DNA from: Desulfuromusa kysingii
GTDB taxonomy: Bacteria > Desulfobacterota > Desulfuromonadia > Desulfuromonadales > Geopsychrobacteraceae
Length of the DNA: 64,000 nt
Assembly (NCBI RefSeq): GCF_900107645.1
Contig: NZ_FNQN01000005.1
Coordinates: 236,128 to 300,127 of the forward strand
Direction: 5' to 3'
Part shown: one piece after another, positions 35,544 through 45,649 of the stretch
Layout of the letters: the number at the start of each line of letters is the position of its first letter
How positions within the stretch are numbered: position 1 is the stretch's first letter
Notes under the pieces: generated by a model
Told to the model about the DNA's origin: nothing
What the model saw: the letters and a program-made list of their open reading frames with translations, nothing else
The model's database searches: none
Position numbers and translations under genes: made by a program

Positions 35544-38500
35544 TCAGCTCTCTCTTGGGTGCGCATGCTGTTCGTGCCGCTGCCACAGATAATAGAACAA
35601 CGGGATAACAATCAATGTCAACATTGTCGAAGCAAAGGTCCCGAAAATTAATGCCAAAGCCAACCCACCGAAGACCGGGTCGCTGATCATCACTGCAGAG
35701 CCGAGCATGATGGCCAGAGCCGTCAGCAGGATTGGCCTGAAGCGCACTGCCCCAGCTTCAAGCACCGAGTGTTCCAGGTCGTAGCCTTGGCGGCGGTAAT
35801 CGAGAATAAAATCAATCAACAGCAGTGAATTGCGAACGACAACTCCGGCCAAAGCAATGAATCCGATCATCGAGGTGGCGTTAAACGGCATATTAAATAA
35901 CCAATGACCGGGGAAAATACCGATCAGGGTGAGTGGAATGGCACCCATAACAATGACGGGCAGCATGAACGACTGATAATAGGCGACCAGCATGAGATAG
36001 ATAAAAACCAGACCGATGATAAATGCGGCACCGAGGTCGCGAAACACATCCAGTGTCAAACGCATATCTCCACCCCACAAAAGCTGATAGTGGGTCATAT
36101 CATCAGGTTGCGATGCGACGAAGCCCAGATTCGAAGTCGTCAGGTGAACATCGTTAGGCAGCGTTGCCTTATCAAGAATCTTATCCAGAGTCAAAGTGGC
36201 ATAGACCGGGCTCGCATTCAACATGTCCCCCATCACATAAACCACCGGGTGTTGGTCACGATCCATTATTGGCTTAGCAACATGGGAAGATTCGATCTGC
36301 ACAATGCCGTCCAGTGGAACTTGCTTTCCTTGCTGGTTGGTCATTGTCAGGTCGAGGATCTGCTGAATCACGGCGCGATCAGACTGTTTGAGACGCACGA
36401 TAATATGGATTGGTTCAGGGGCATTGCCGCCACGCAGTATTCCGATGTCGGCACCAACGACGTAATCATGGACAGCCTTGGCCACTTGCGCTGGAGCCAA
36501 TCCGGCCAACATGGCTTTATATTGGTCGACGTGAATCAGATATTCAGGGGCGGTGGCTGTCATTGAATCATCAATGTTGATCATCCCGTAGATGTTGCCG
36601 AACTCGCTTTTTATAAATTCGGCAGTCTGCCGTAGTTTTTCATAGTCGGGCCCGTAGAGTTCTGCCAAAACCTGAGACCGCACCGGAGGGCCCGGTGGGG
36701 TCAGAAAAAGTTTGATGCGTGCCTCCGGAAAAGCGGCGCGTGTTTGCGCCAGAGCATTCCAGATCTCGGTGGCAACCACACTGGTGTGTGGGCGCTCAGT
36801 GTGTTCGACGATGTTCACTACGATCTGCGCCAGATTGGCACCAACGCGCATAGCATCACCGCGCACCATCCCGGCAAAACTCAGCGGACCGGTGCTACCA
36901 AGGTAGGTCTCATAGTCGGTCACATATGGGTCCTGCGCTAACAGGCTACCAACCGCCAGAGCGACTCGGTTGGTCTCTTCCAGGGCTGTGCCGGCGGGGG
37001 TGTCGACTTCCAGAACGAAAGTATCGACGTTGCCATCCGGTAACATCTGTAGGTTGACGCCGAGGGTGCTGATCGGGCCGTTCATTCCGGAAGGGCGGAC
37101 AAATTGCCAGGCGGGCATTAAGACCGATAACAACAAGAGAATGGTCACCACTGCAAAGAAGATGCTCCGCTTGCCTGCGCCTCCCAGTAACGGGGTAAAG
37201 ACTTGCAGATAGGTTCGGTAAAGGAAATCCTTCGGCGGCTCGGTTTTTTCATCCAGAGTTAAACGGTTGCGGGCCACGTGCTTTGCCGCTTTTTTTCTGA
37301 GCCAGCGCAGGGCGATAAAGGGAACCACAACATCGGCCATCATCAGTGATGTCAGCATTGCGACTGGGACATTGATGGGAATGGGCTGCATGAATGGGCC
37401 CATCATCCCGGTGACGAACAACATTGGAATAAAGGCAACAATGACTGTCATCGTTGCCATAATCGTCGGGTTGCCGATTTCATTGGTCGCCTGGACGATC
37501 AGAGTGCCAAAATCACGCACTGACGTCGTGGTGTGTTGGATATGGCGATGAATGTTTTCAATCACGACAATGCCGTCGTCGACCAACAGCCCCAGAGAGA
37601 GGATTAATGCAAACAATGAGATCCGGTTGATGGTATGACCGGTCATCCAACTGACACCGAGGACGACAAACAAGGTCAATGGGACGGTCAGAGTGACAAT
37701 GGCTGCCTCGCGCCAACCGAGGAAGATCAGCAGGATCAGAGCCACCACCGCGATGGCGATGGACAAATGTTCCATCAGGGTATTGACCGCATCGTCCGCC
37801 CGTTTGCCGTAATCACGGGTCACATGAATGTTAACCCCTTGTGGTAACGCTTCATGTTCTATGTCTTGCAGCTTTTCGAGGACACCGTTTGCAACGGTGA
37901 CGGCATTTGCCCCAGTGCGTTTGCCGATCGCCAGAGTCACCGCTGGGACCGGATCACCCGAACGGACTCCCGGCGTGCCTGCTCCGTAGGCGAGGGTGGT
38001 GTATTGGTCTTCATGTCGTGGACCCGCATGCACCGTCGCGATGTCTTTAAGAAAAATGGGTTTCTGATTGGCTTGTCCGATGATCAGATGCCCCAATTCT
38101 GGAACATCGTTAAAAGCGGCATTGACGCGCAGCGCATATTGACGGTTATTGTTGACCAGATCGCCAGCCGGCATCACTAGGTTTGAGCCACGCAACAGTT
38201 TAAGAATCTCCTCCAAGTTGAGTCCAGCGCTGGCCAGCCGCTGAGGATCAATGTCAATCAGTGCAGCCCGTTTTTGTCCACCGATGACCATGCTATCGCC
38301 AACGTCGGGGACACTGCGGAGCTGTTCCAGAACCCGCATTCCTAGTTCGCGCAAATCAATGCCGTCAAATTGTCCTGAACTCAGAGTGATGCTGAGGATT
38401 GGGACATCGTTCACGCCAATGCTCTTGACTAACGGTGACATGGCTCCCGGGGTCAGTCTGTCCATGTTGCGCATCAGCTGGTTATACAATAGCAGCAAGC

Positions 38501-38846
38501 TGCGTTCCTCATTTGCGCCAACCTCGAACTGGACCGTGACCACGCCCATATCGTTCACTGCATAGCCAAAGGTGTGTTCAACCCCCTTGATGCTTGCCAT
38601 TAATGATTCAAGCGGTTTGACAACCTGATTCTGAATTTCTTCCGGTGAATAACCGGGGCGCATAACAAAAATTGATGCCGCCGGAACGACGATCTCAGGG
38701 TTGTAGAGGCGCGGGGTTACAAAGACCGCCATCGCTCCCCAGAGGGAGATTGCCAACATGATCAAAAGGGTGATCTTGGTGTGCAGGAAGGTTTTTGCCA
38801 ACCAACCGGCAATATTCATCGGCATCTGTTTATCTTGCGAGCTCAT
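35544..38846 (-). CDS. RND family efflux transporter, inner membrane pump
   Basis: The 1100-residue pump has the RND layout: one N-terminal helix, a large periplasmic loop, a block of five or six helices, a second loop and the final helices. Charged residues for proton relay are in SLGLLVDDGIVVIENIHRH; the second half has GFIALAGVVVRNSLLLIDF. It is somewhat longer than AcrB. The upstream adaptor gene overlaps by four bases and a TolC-like gene leads the operon. The substrate is unknown; absence of the heavy-metal type signature favours organic compounds. Confidence 0.92.
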   Translation of the reverse strand: MSSQDKQMPMNIAGWLAKTFLHTKITLLIMLAISLWGAMAVFVTPRLYNPEIVVPAASIFVMRPGYSPEEIQNQVVKPLESLMASIKGVEHTFGYAVNDMGVVTVQFEVGANEERSLLLLYNQLMRNMDRLTPGAMSPLVKSIGVNDVPILSITLSSGQFDGIDLRELGMRVLEQLRSVPDVGDSMVIGGQKRAALIDIDPQRLASAGLNLEEILKLLRGSNLVMPAGDLVNNNRQYALRVNAAFNDVPELGHLIIGQANQKPIFLKDIATVHAGPRHEDQYTTLAYGAGTPGVRSGDPVPAVTLAIGKRTGANAVTVANGVLEKLQDIEHEALPQGVNIHVTRDYGKRADDAVNTLMEHLSIAIAVVALILLIFLGWREAAIVTLTVPLTLFVVLGVSWMTGHTINRISLFALILSLGLLVDDGIVVIENIHRHIQHTTTSVRDFGTLIVQATNEIGNPTIMATMTVIVAFIPMLFVTGMMGPFMQPIPINVPVAMLTSLMMADVVVPFIALRWLRKKAAKHVARNRLTLDEKTEPPKDFLYRTYLQVFTPLLGGAGKRSIFFAVVTILLLLSVLMPAWQFVRPSGMNGPISTLGVNLQMLPDGNVDTFVLEVDTPAGTALEETNRVALAVGSLLAQDPYVTDYETYLGSTGPLSFAGMVRGDAMRVGANLAQIVVNIVEHTERPHTSVVATEIWNALAQTRAAFPEARIKLFLTPPGPPVRSQVLAELYGPDYEKLRQTAEFIKSEFGNIYGMINIDDSMTATAPEYLIHVDQYKAMLAGLAPAQVAKAVHDYVVGADIGILRGGNAPEPIHIIVRLKQSDRAVIQQILDLTMTNQQGKQVPLDGIVQIESSHVAKPIMDRDQHPVVYVMGDMLNASPVYATLTLDKILDKATLPNDVHLTTSNLGFVASQPDDMTHYQLLWGGDMRLTLDVFRDLGAAFIIGLVFIYLMLVAYYQSFMLPVIVMGAIPLTLIGIFPGHWLFNMPFNATSMIGFIALAGVVVRNSLLLIDFILDYRRQGYDLEHSVLEAGAVRFRPILLTALAIMLGSAVMISDPVFGGLALALIFGTFASTMLTLIVIPLFYYLWQRHEQHAHPRES

Positions 38847-39946
38847 GCGCCATCGCCCTGACTGATCTGCACGTTAACCCCGTTGTTGAGTTCACCAGTG
38901 GCGCTGACAATGAGGCGGTCACCTGTGACGAGACCTGCCAGAACGACAACCCCGGTCGCTGTTTTTTCTCCCAGGCGAACCATGCGAAATGCTGCCCGAT
39001 TGCTCTCATCAAGGACAAAAACCCCGTCAATACCTGCGCGTTTTTGGATGGCCGGAGGTGGCACCACGATCCCCGGCTGCTGATCTATCTGGATGCGAAC
39101 GCGGGCAAAATCACCGCTGGTCGCACCACTGTCGACAGGGAGATTCAGTTTGATACTGTGGCTGTGGGTTATCGGATCAGCAGCGTTGACCAGCCGTGCA
39201 ACAGTTCCCTCGACCGGCCGCTGGTTAAAGTTGTCGCCGTCAATTGTAACCGGAATCTTCTGTTCCAGGTGGAGTTGCTCAAACGACTGTTGATTGACCT
39301 GTGACTGTACCTGGAGAAAACCGGAACTTTGCAGCGTCAACAGAGGATGTCCAGGGGCTGCCAACTGACCAACATCAATAAATTTTGCTACCACCGTGCC
39401 GGAAAAAGGGGCACGGACATCAACGTAGTTCAGTTGTGCTTGTGCCTGCTGCAAGCCTGCCTGAGCTGCTTCGAGGTTCCCCTGTGCAACTCGATAACCC
39501 ATCTCGACCTGCTGAAACTGTTGTTCGGGGATCGCCTGCTGTTGGTATAATGCCAGAAAGCGTTGATAGTTCGCGGTGGCGTCCGCCAACACCGATTGAC
39601 TCTTGCCAAGAGCGGCTTTTGCTTGGGCTATGGACCCTTTGACATCATTGGCATCGAGGGACAACAGCAACTCACCCTCTTTCACTTGTTGACCCTCGTG
39701 AACCGGAAGTTTACGGATATAACCCATCAGCCGTGAGGCAATCTGCACCTCACTGGTTGATGTAACCCGCCCCGGAAAAGTGGCGTAAACCGGTAACAGC
39801 TGTTGTTGAATCGTCATGATCTGGACCGTGACTTTACTGGTCGGGGCTGTCGCAGTCGCTGCTGCGGAATAACTACCGGTCAGTAACACTGTAAAGGCTA
39901 AAATGGAGAAAAATTTCATTCCCGGGTTCAACATCGTTTTTACCAA
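38843..39946 (-). CDS. RND periplasmic adaptor (membrane fusion protein)
   Basis: The protein is up to 367 residues, with an N-terminal signal (FFSILAFTVLLTGSYSAAATA), lipoyl half motifs (ASRLMGYIRKLPVHEGQQVKEGELLL and the later VRAPFSGTVVAKFIDVGQ), a coiled-coil hairpin between, and a beta-barrel domain. Three start codons are possible (39946, 39934, 39919); ribosome sites are weak for all. It bridges the pump and the TolC-like channel. Confidence 0.9.
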   Translation of the reverse strand: MVKTMLNPGMKFFSILAFTVLLTGSYSAAATATAPTSKVTVQIMTIQQQLLPVYATFPGRVTSTSEVQIASRLMGYIRKLPVHEGQQVKEGELLLSLDANDVKGSIAQAKAALGKSQSVLADATANYQRFLALYQQQAIPEQQFQQVEMGYRVAQGNLEAAQAGLQQAQAQLNYVDVRAPFSGTVVAKFIDVGQLAAPGHPLLTLQSSGFLQVQSQVNQQSFEQLHLEQKIPVTIDGDNFNQRPVEGTVARLVNAADPITHSHSIKLNLPVDSGATSGDFARVRIQIDQQPGIVVPPPAIQKRAGIDGVFVLDESNRAAFRMVRLGEKTATGVVVLAGLVTGDRLIVSATGELNNGVNVQISQGDGA

Positions 39947-39985
39947 TCTGTTAATATTTGATCGACAGATAACTGTCGACTCAGT

Positions 39986-41419
39986 TCACTGCATCAGCTT
40001 CGTGTGACTGACCGCGGCCGGAGTCAAGCGTCCAAGGGCAAGCAACAATCCGGCACGCTGCATGATCTGTTGATAGTTTGCAGCAACCAGTTCGCTGCGT
40101 GATTTATCCAGTTCCGCCTGTGCGGCTAACAATTCCGTCATGGTGGCAACCCCTTTTTCATAGCGCAACCGTTCCAGGCGTTCAGCCTCCTCAGCTTGAC
40201 TTATGGCGAGTTCTCGAACCTTCACGCGTTCAGCCGCCAAAGCGACGTCGCGCCAGGCAGATTCAAGCTGCAAGCGTAGCTGGTTACGGGCCTGGTTCAG
40301 GTGGGCTCGTTGCTGCGAAAGGCGGGCATTAGCCTGATTGACCTGTCCACGCCGGCTGCCAAAATCAAACAAATTCCAGCTCAATACACCGGCAACCATA
40401 CTTGAGTGGTTGCCCCCCGGCTCAAAATCGGGGTTGTTCCATTCGCTGCTGAGGAGCAAGTTGAAGCTTGGCAGGTAATCAGCTCGCGCAATTTTCACCT
40501 CAGCCTGACCCGCAACAACCTTTTCTCCAAGCGCCCGCAATCCCGGGTTATCTAGCAGCATGTGCTGCCGCAGATCGGCCAATGATTCTTCCGGTAGAGA
40601 GACTTGTAACGTTTCAGTCACGTTAATTGGACGATCATCTTCGTTGCCAACCAGGACTCGCAATTGATCATAAATTTTACCCAGATAGGTTTTTACTTCG
40701 CTTCTACGCAAGCAGACGTTACTGAGGTTCAACTGAGCGCGGAGCTGATCGTTGCGAGCCACGACTCCACGGGCAAAGAGTTTGTTGGTTAACTCGGTGT
40801 AGGATTCTGCCGCTGTAACCGCTTTTTCAGCGACTGCTACCAAGGCCACGGCGGTGTGCACCCCCTGGTAAGCCTTCAACACTTCCAGCATCAGTTGTTG
40901 GCGTGCCATTTCATTGCCATTGTGAGCGGCACTCAGATAGGCTCGGGCCTGTTGTAGATAGCCACGTATCTTGCCACCGTTGAAAACGGGCACCAGCAGT
41001 TCTAGTTTCGTCTGGTAGTTGCTGTACCAGCTTGGGTTGTTAAGATTTCCAGGGGTAATATACAGACTGGAAGGGTCCGTTGGATCAAACAGACTGGCTC
41101 CAAAATCGTTAAAACTGGCCTGGCCTTGATTCAATTTCATGCCGAAAACATTGAGGCCGCTATCTGAGCCACTGGCGCTATAGGACGCCTGTAGCTTGGG
41201 TAGAAGTTGTCCTGATGCCGCCGTTACTGCACCCTGTGCCTCAGCAATCTGAGCGCGGGACATCAGCATCTCCGGCGTTTGACTTAGAGCGGCCTGCCAA
41301 GCAGCATCGAAACTCAAGTGTTGAACTGCTGTCGATGATGCATAGGCCCAACCTGTCCATCCGAGCAGCAGCAAGATCATCAGGCTGATTGGCCACCGGG
41401 ACGTTGTTGCAATGTTCAT
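39986..41419 (-). CDS. TolC family outer membrane channel
   Basis: The 477-residue protein has a signal peptide (ISLMILLLLGWTGWAYASS) and the duplicated outer membrane efflux domain, rich in long amphipathic helices such as ARLSQQRAHLNQARNQLRLQLESAW. It is the first gene of the efflux operon, with the adaptor 39 bases downstream. No local regulator is adjacent on that side. Confidence 0.9.
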   Translation of the reverse strand: MNIATTSRWPISLMILLLLGWTGWAYASSTAVQHLSFDAAWQAALSQTPEMLMSRAQIAEAQGAVTAASGQLLPKLQASYSASGSDSGLNVFGMKLNQGQASFNDFGASLFDPTDPSSLYITPGNLNNPSWYSNYQTKLELLVPVFNGGKIRGYLQQARAYLSAAHNGNEMARQQLMLEVLKAYQGVHTAVALVAVAEKAVTAAESYTELTNKLFARGVVARNDQLRAQLNLSNVCLRRSEVKTYLGKIYDQLRVLVGNEDDRPINVTETLQVSLPEESLADLRQHMLLDNPGLRALGEKVVAGQAEVKIARADYLPSFNLLLSSEWNNPDFEPGGNHSSMVAGVLSWNLFDFGSRRGQVNQANARLSQQRAHLNQARNQLRLQLESAWRDVALAAERVKVRELAISQAEEAERLERLRYEKGVATMTELLAAQAELDKSRSELVAANYQQIMQRAGLLLALGRLTPAAVSHTKLMQ

Positions 41420-41650
41420 AACTCTCCCTTGAATCCCATGTTGATAATAATTCTACCTGCAAAGCAAAGGTTAGCAACCTCGACAACGGACTGATTGTGA
41501 ACATTGAATGGTCTTTGTGATCAAGTTATGTCGCAACCACTTTCCCGTTGTGGTGCTGGCCTGGCCCGACCGTAGTTCCACGGTTTGGACAGTGTTGCGG
41601 TCAGCTATTCTTTGATTTGGAAGGGTTCACGGATTGACGTTGAATCTGCA

Positions 41651-41842
41651 TCATCCTTCTTTGACCCCCAACTTACGCAGAATTGTCATCATCGGGCACC
41701 AATTGGTGAAGGCACTTTGCATCAGGTTCAGACCGACAAATGCGGTAAAATAAATCCAGTAGGGGGAATGGATCTGAGACAGGATAACGCTGAGGACAAT
41801 AACAAATCCGGCAATTAAATGCAGATAACGATTGATAGTCAT
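41651..41842 (-). CDS. DUF2892 (YgaP transmembrane-like) small membrane protein
   Basis: The 63-residue protein starts MTINRYLHLIAGFVIVLSVIL and ends with WCPMMTILRKLGVKEG, which is the DUF2892 pattern: two helices and a C-terminal cysteine (NWCP). AAGGAG precedes the ATG. In other bacteria the domain often trails rhodanese proteins; here it stands alone. Confidence 0.75.
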   Translation of the reverse strand: MTINRYLHLIAGFVIVLSVILSQIHSPYWIYFTAFVGLNLMQSAFTNWCPMMTILRKLGVKEG

Positions 41843-42075
41843 GGATAACTCCTTGAGTGATTTTATCAACAAACAAAACTTTAACTCTATAAACATAGAG
41901 TACTATAGAACAAAATTGATGTTGGAAAACTAACCACATTTCTTATTTTTTTTGCCTAACCGACTGGCAGTCTTTTGTAATGGCTGCTGGTGTGGATAGT
42001 GTTGCATGACTCTGCCGGGCGCAGCCCTGAGACGCGTAGCGCAAATCTGCAGAGAGAAGGTTTTAACCTGATTTC

Positions 42076-42336
42076 TTAGGCGGCTTGTATTGACCATAAA
42101 AGTTGAGCAAACAGCAGGAAGATCAATACAAACGAAAAAAGGAAAAAAGCGATTAACCACACCCCAGGTCTCCCTTTCTCTTCCAATGTTGTGGTCAGGT
42201 ATGCGGCAAAAACAAAAGGGGTAAAGGTGCTGAAGCCGGTTTTCTTTTTATCTCTCAAATGGGCATACATTTGGAATATACACATGAGTGAGGCGAAGAA
42301 GCAGATTGAAATGATCGGGATGGCGTAGCTATGCAT
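42076..42336 (-). CDS. Small membrane protein of unknown function
   Basis: The 86-residue product has an N-terminal helix (IPIISICFFASLMCIFQMYA), a short charged stretch (HLRDKKKTGFS) and a second helical hairpin near the C-terminus. I do not recognise the family. It lies between the DUF2892 gene and the small alarmone hydrolase on the same strand but separated by about 100 bases on one side and over 200 on the other. Confidence 0.45.
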   Translation of the reverse strand: MHSYAIPIISICFFASLMCIFQMYAHLRDKKKTGFSTFTPFVFAAYLTTTLEEKGRPGVWLIAFFLFSFVLIFLLFAQLLWSIQAA

Positions 42337-42439
42337 TAGTTGACTGTCATGGTGAACGGTTGATGATAACAGCCGGCAAAGTTAAGACTTGGCCCGCCGC
42401 CGTATGTTTTGCCCCTGTTGTTCTGTTTGTTGGGGATTT

Positions 42440-42982
42440 TTATTTTAAATACTGAATATAATTATCGATCTTTTTCTTTAATCGTGCAGATAAAAACTGA
42501 TTTGCTTTGCCGAGTTGTTCCAGAATAACATGAGCTTCATCTCTATATTGCAATATTTTCTCCTTGTGCCAATGCTCTGGTGGCGGCTGTAAATTGGTGA
42601 TTCGATCACATAATTTAACCATCCATACTTCTTGCGGTTGTTGTTTGATTCTGGTCAGGCTGTCGAGCATTTGTTCCTGTTTCGTTGGCAGTTTCTTGTT
42701 TTTACTTAAAGCTAAAACCCCTGCAGCCACATCTAATCCAAACTCTGATTTAATCTCTGTGTATGTTGTTGCAGTGTCTTCAATTGAGTCATGCAGTAAG
42801 GCACATTGGATCAGGAGATTGGGGTTGCGGATATTTTGATTCCTCGCAATAGCCGCGGTTGCCTCCATCGTGACGAGCCCAAGGTGATTGAGATATGGAA
42901 TATCCTTGCCAGGGATGGTTTGGCCACGATGAATAACAGAAGCAAAGTTCCAAGCTTTTAAATATGTATCTTGATCCCACAT
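42440..42982 (-). CDS. HD-domain small alarmone hydrolase (MESH1/SpoT-like)
   Basis: The 180-residue protein is a single HD domain. The metal-site motifs include IPYLNHLG, the central LLHDSIEDTATTYTEIKSEFG, and LCDRITNLQ, which follow the SpoT/MESH1 (p)ppGpp hydrolase pattern and not general HD phosphatases. The likely reaction is removal of the 3'-pyrophosphate from ppGpp, or of the 2' phosphate from NADPH as in animal MESH1. It has no synthetase, TGS or ACT domain. Confidence 0.85.
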   Translation of the reverse strand: MWDQDTYLKAWNFASVIHRGQTIPGKDIPYLNHLGLVTMEATAAIARNQNIRNPNLLIQCALLHDSIEDTATTYTEIKSEFGLDVAAGVLALSKNKKLPTKQEQMLDSLTRIKQQPQEVWMVKLCDRITNLQPPPEHWHKEKILQYRDEAHVILEQLGKANQFLSARLKKKIDNYIQYLK

Positions 42983-43088
42983 ATTCTTTTTTATTCCTTA
43001 TCGATAGAGTTCTGACGGCTTATGGCCACAAGCAGTAATCTGTGAGCCAGCATATTGATGGTTTTTAGAGGTATTTCTTCTCTGCTCT

Positions 43089-44327
43089 TTATCGGTCCCT
43101 GTCCTTAATCCATTTTCCCGCCAACCAGTACCATACTGCCGCAGCGATTTGGCAGGCAATTAGAAACAGGAAAGCAGCTTGATAACCACTGGGAGAATAT
43201 CCTCCGCTGCCATTAGTTGGCCATAAACTGATGATCCCACCAATGAGCCACTGGGCAGAAAAAGCGCCAACAAACACCAGAAGATTAAGCGAAGTGTTGC
43301 AACGCCCGGTTAGCTGAGGAGGAAAAAACTGAGACAGGACTGCATAAGGGAGGATACAAGCTGTGCCTAAAAAACCGAACCCGAGCCAGAGAGCCAGGCC
43401 GTATTGTGGTACGACAACAAGTAACAGTTGGACGAGAATGAATAATGACATCCCAACCGCAGCAACGATTACGGGACGAATCCCCCTTTTTGCTAACTGT
43501 TCGGCTAAACGTCCGAGGGTGAAGTAGCCGGCGATCATGGCAATGGCGATCCACCAGAGGATTTGCGCCGCTTCATCCCGTCCCAAGCCGGCAACGTCAC
43601 GCAACCATGGTCCGGTCCAGAGCCCCTGTATTGAAAGATAGGCCGCCTGTGCGGTGAAAGCCCAGGGGGCAATCTGCCAGAAATGCCGGTCGGTCAGAAC
43701 GCTGTGCAACCCCTGTAGTTGCTCAGCAAAGGTTTCATGCTTTTTATTCTGCATTTCATCAGGCACAACAATAAACACTACAATGGCCGCCAGCAAGGCA
43801 ATACCAGCCAGGCCACCAAAGACGCCACGCCAATCGGTGATTTGCAGCGCAGCTTGAACGGGGGTTGTTGCTGTCAGTGCACCCAACCCTCCAGACATCA
43901 TCTGTACCCCGTTCGCTAAAGGTAACCGTTCGTTTGGCAGCCAGCTGGCGAAGGCTTTAAACGCTGCCATCAGGCATGCAGAGACTCCAAGGCCGATCAA
44001 TGCCCGTCCAAGGATCACCCCGGTCAATGTCTCTGCCTGAGAAAAAACCAGAGCCCCGATTGCCGCAATCATCAACAGTCCGGCTTCAACCCGCCGCGGG
44101 CCAAAGCGGTCAAGCAAAACCCCAAGGGGTAGTTGAAATGCCGCGAAGGTAAAAAAATAGGCAGAGGTCAACAGCCCCAGATCAGCGGCATTGAGCCCGA
44201 GGTCGGCCACCAGATCGGGGGCGATAACGGCGTTAACCGTACGGAACAGGTAAGAGACAAAGTAACCGAGGCCAAAGGGGAGAAAAAGTCGCAACAAGAA
44301 TTGTTTTGAGCCGGCCTGGTTGAGCAT
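43089..44327 (-). CDS. Major facilitator superfamily transporter
   Basis: The 412-residue, 12-helix transporter carries DRFGPRRVEAGLL between helices 2 and 3, the canonical MFS loop. The open frame extends to 44468, but ATG 44327 has AAGGA and starts just before the first helix (LFLPFGLGYFVSYLF). Substrate unknown; the NarK/nitrate type and sugar-phosphate types are not supported by motif. Confidence 0.88.
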   Translation of the reverse strand: MLNQAGSKQFLLRLFLPFGLGYFVSYLFRTVNAVIAPDLVADLGLNAADLGLLTSAYFFTFAAFQLPLGVLLDRFGPRRVEAGLLMIAAIGALVFSQAETLTGVILGRALIGLGVSACLMAAFKAFASWLPNERLPLANGVQMMSGGLGALTATTPVQAALQITDWRGVFGGLAGIALLAAIVVFIVVPDEMQNKKHETFAEQLQGLHSVLTDRHFWQIAPWAFTAQAAYLSIQGLWTGPWLRDVAGLGRDEAAQILWWIAIAMIAGYFTLGRLAEQLAKRGIRPVIVAAVGMSLFILVQLLLVVVPQYGLALWLGFGFLGTACILPYAVLSQFFPPQLTGRCNTSLNLLVFVGAFSAQWLIGGIISLWPTNGSGGYSPSGYQAAFLFLIACQIAAAVWYWLAGKWIKDRDR

Positions 44328-44520
44328 AAGTGTCCTTGGCAAAAGATCATGGTTCAATGGAATCCGAACCAGAGGTTCATGTCCGTTCATCATAATTAAA
44401 TGCGGGGTAAAGAGGGGCACCCTTGTAGCGCTTTTAAATGGTGTAACCCTCTTTATCCAGGACCTCAATAACTCTTAATGACCCCGCACGACAGGCCGGG
44501 AAACATCAAGGCTGCGGCTA

Positions 44521-45516
44521 TTAAAGAATATCTTTTTGTCCGCTGAAATATTTCATGAACTGGACTCTTTCATAGATGGCTGGGTCGACACTCTTATCTT
44601 GGCTCATCTTGCCACGGAAATCTTGAAGTTTTTCATATCCGTGCCGGGTCATCCACTCTTGCAGTTCGTTCAGCATCGTTTGAATGTAGGTGGGGCCGTT
44701 TTTGTACAATGTCGAGACGACTTGTACCGCTTGCGCACCTGCCAGTAGCTGTTTGATGACAGCCGCTCCATCATGAACGCCGGTGGACGCAGCGAGATCA
44801 CATTCCACCTTTTGGGACATCATCGCCATCCAACGCAGCGACATGGTCAGATCACTGGGGGAGCTCAAGATATTGGTCGGGGTTACTTTAAGGTTTTCGA
44901 TGTCAAAGTCAGGGCTGTAGAAACGGTTGAAGAGGACCAACCCCGCGATCCCCTGCCTGGAGAGTTTCTGAATCGTTTGGCCAAGGCAGGTGAAATAATA
45001 GCTGATCTTTAACGACACCGGGATGGAAACAGTTGCGACGATCTTCTCGACAACCATAAAATAGGCACGTTCGACCTCTTCCGCACTGCGTTTTTGATCT
45101 GTGGGGAGAAAAAACATGTTCAATTCAAGGGCATCTGCACCTGCGGACTCAAGGCGTTTTGCATAGTCGGTCCATTCGTAGGTGTAACTACAGTTGATGC
45201 TTGCCACGATAGGAATCTTGACAGCCTGCTTCGCCTCCTTGATCAGGGTGGTATATTTAGCCAGATTCTCTCCTTTGAGCACCAAATCGTGATAATCGAA
45301 ACGCTCCATGTAACGGCTTGTTTCAGGGACATTTTTCATCAGATCGTCCATCTCGTAAAAAATTTCTTCCTCAAAAATTGATTTGAGTACGATGGCCCCC
45401 GCTCCCCCTTCTTCGAGCTTCTTGATTCCGGCCAGTGAGCTGGAAAGTCCGGAACTTCCCGCGATAATCGGGTTTTTTAAACTCAGACCCATGAACTTGG
45501 TTGATAAATCTTTCAT
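44521..45516 (-). CDS. Dihydroorotate dehydrogenase-like FMN protein
   Basis: The 331-residue TIM-barrel protein opens MKDLSTKFMGLSLKNPIIAG and has KIPIVASINCSY and PVSLKISYYF as FMN- and substrate-site strands. This group, annotated DHOD-like, is found beside fermentation or hydrogenase genes and is not necessarily PyrD. No pyrimidine gene lies nearby, and the active-site loop differs, so PyrD activity is doubtful. Confidence 0.8.
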   Translation of the reverse strand: MKDLSTKFMGLSLKNPIIAGSSGLSSSLAGIKKLEEGGAGAIVLKSIFEEEIFYEMDDLMKNVPETSRYMERFDYHDLVLKGENLAKYTTLIKEAKQAVKIPIVASINCSYTYEWTDYAKRLESAGADALELNMFFLPTDQKRSAEEVERAYFMVVEKIVATVSIPVSLKISYYFTCLGQTIQKLSRQGIAGLVLFNRFYSPDFDIENLKVTPTNILSSPSDLTMSLRWMAMMSQKVECDLAASTGVHDGAAVIKQLLAGAQAVQVVSTLYKNGPTYIQTMLNELQEWMTRHGYEKLQDFRGKMSQDKSVDPAIYERVQFMKYFSGQKDIL

Positions 45517-45649
45517 TTTCGATTTTCCTCCTTTGGTGCCTGTTGGCTGCGCAGGACAATGAAATTATATGAACATAATAGCGAATATTTAAACTTTTGC
45601 CAAAACCAAGTGCAAATTCTCTTATTTAACGCTTGTCGAAGCTGGTGTC

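Noticed and set aside
35904..36566. 220-codon plus-strand frame opposite the RND pump
   Set aside because: It is a shadow of the RND coding sequence; composition and motif content belong to the minus-strand gene.
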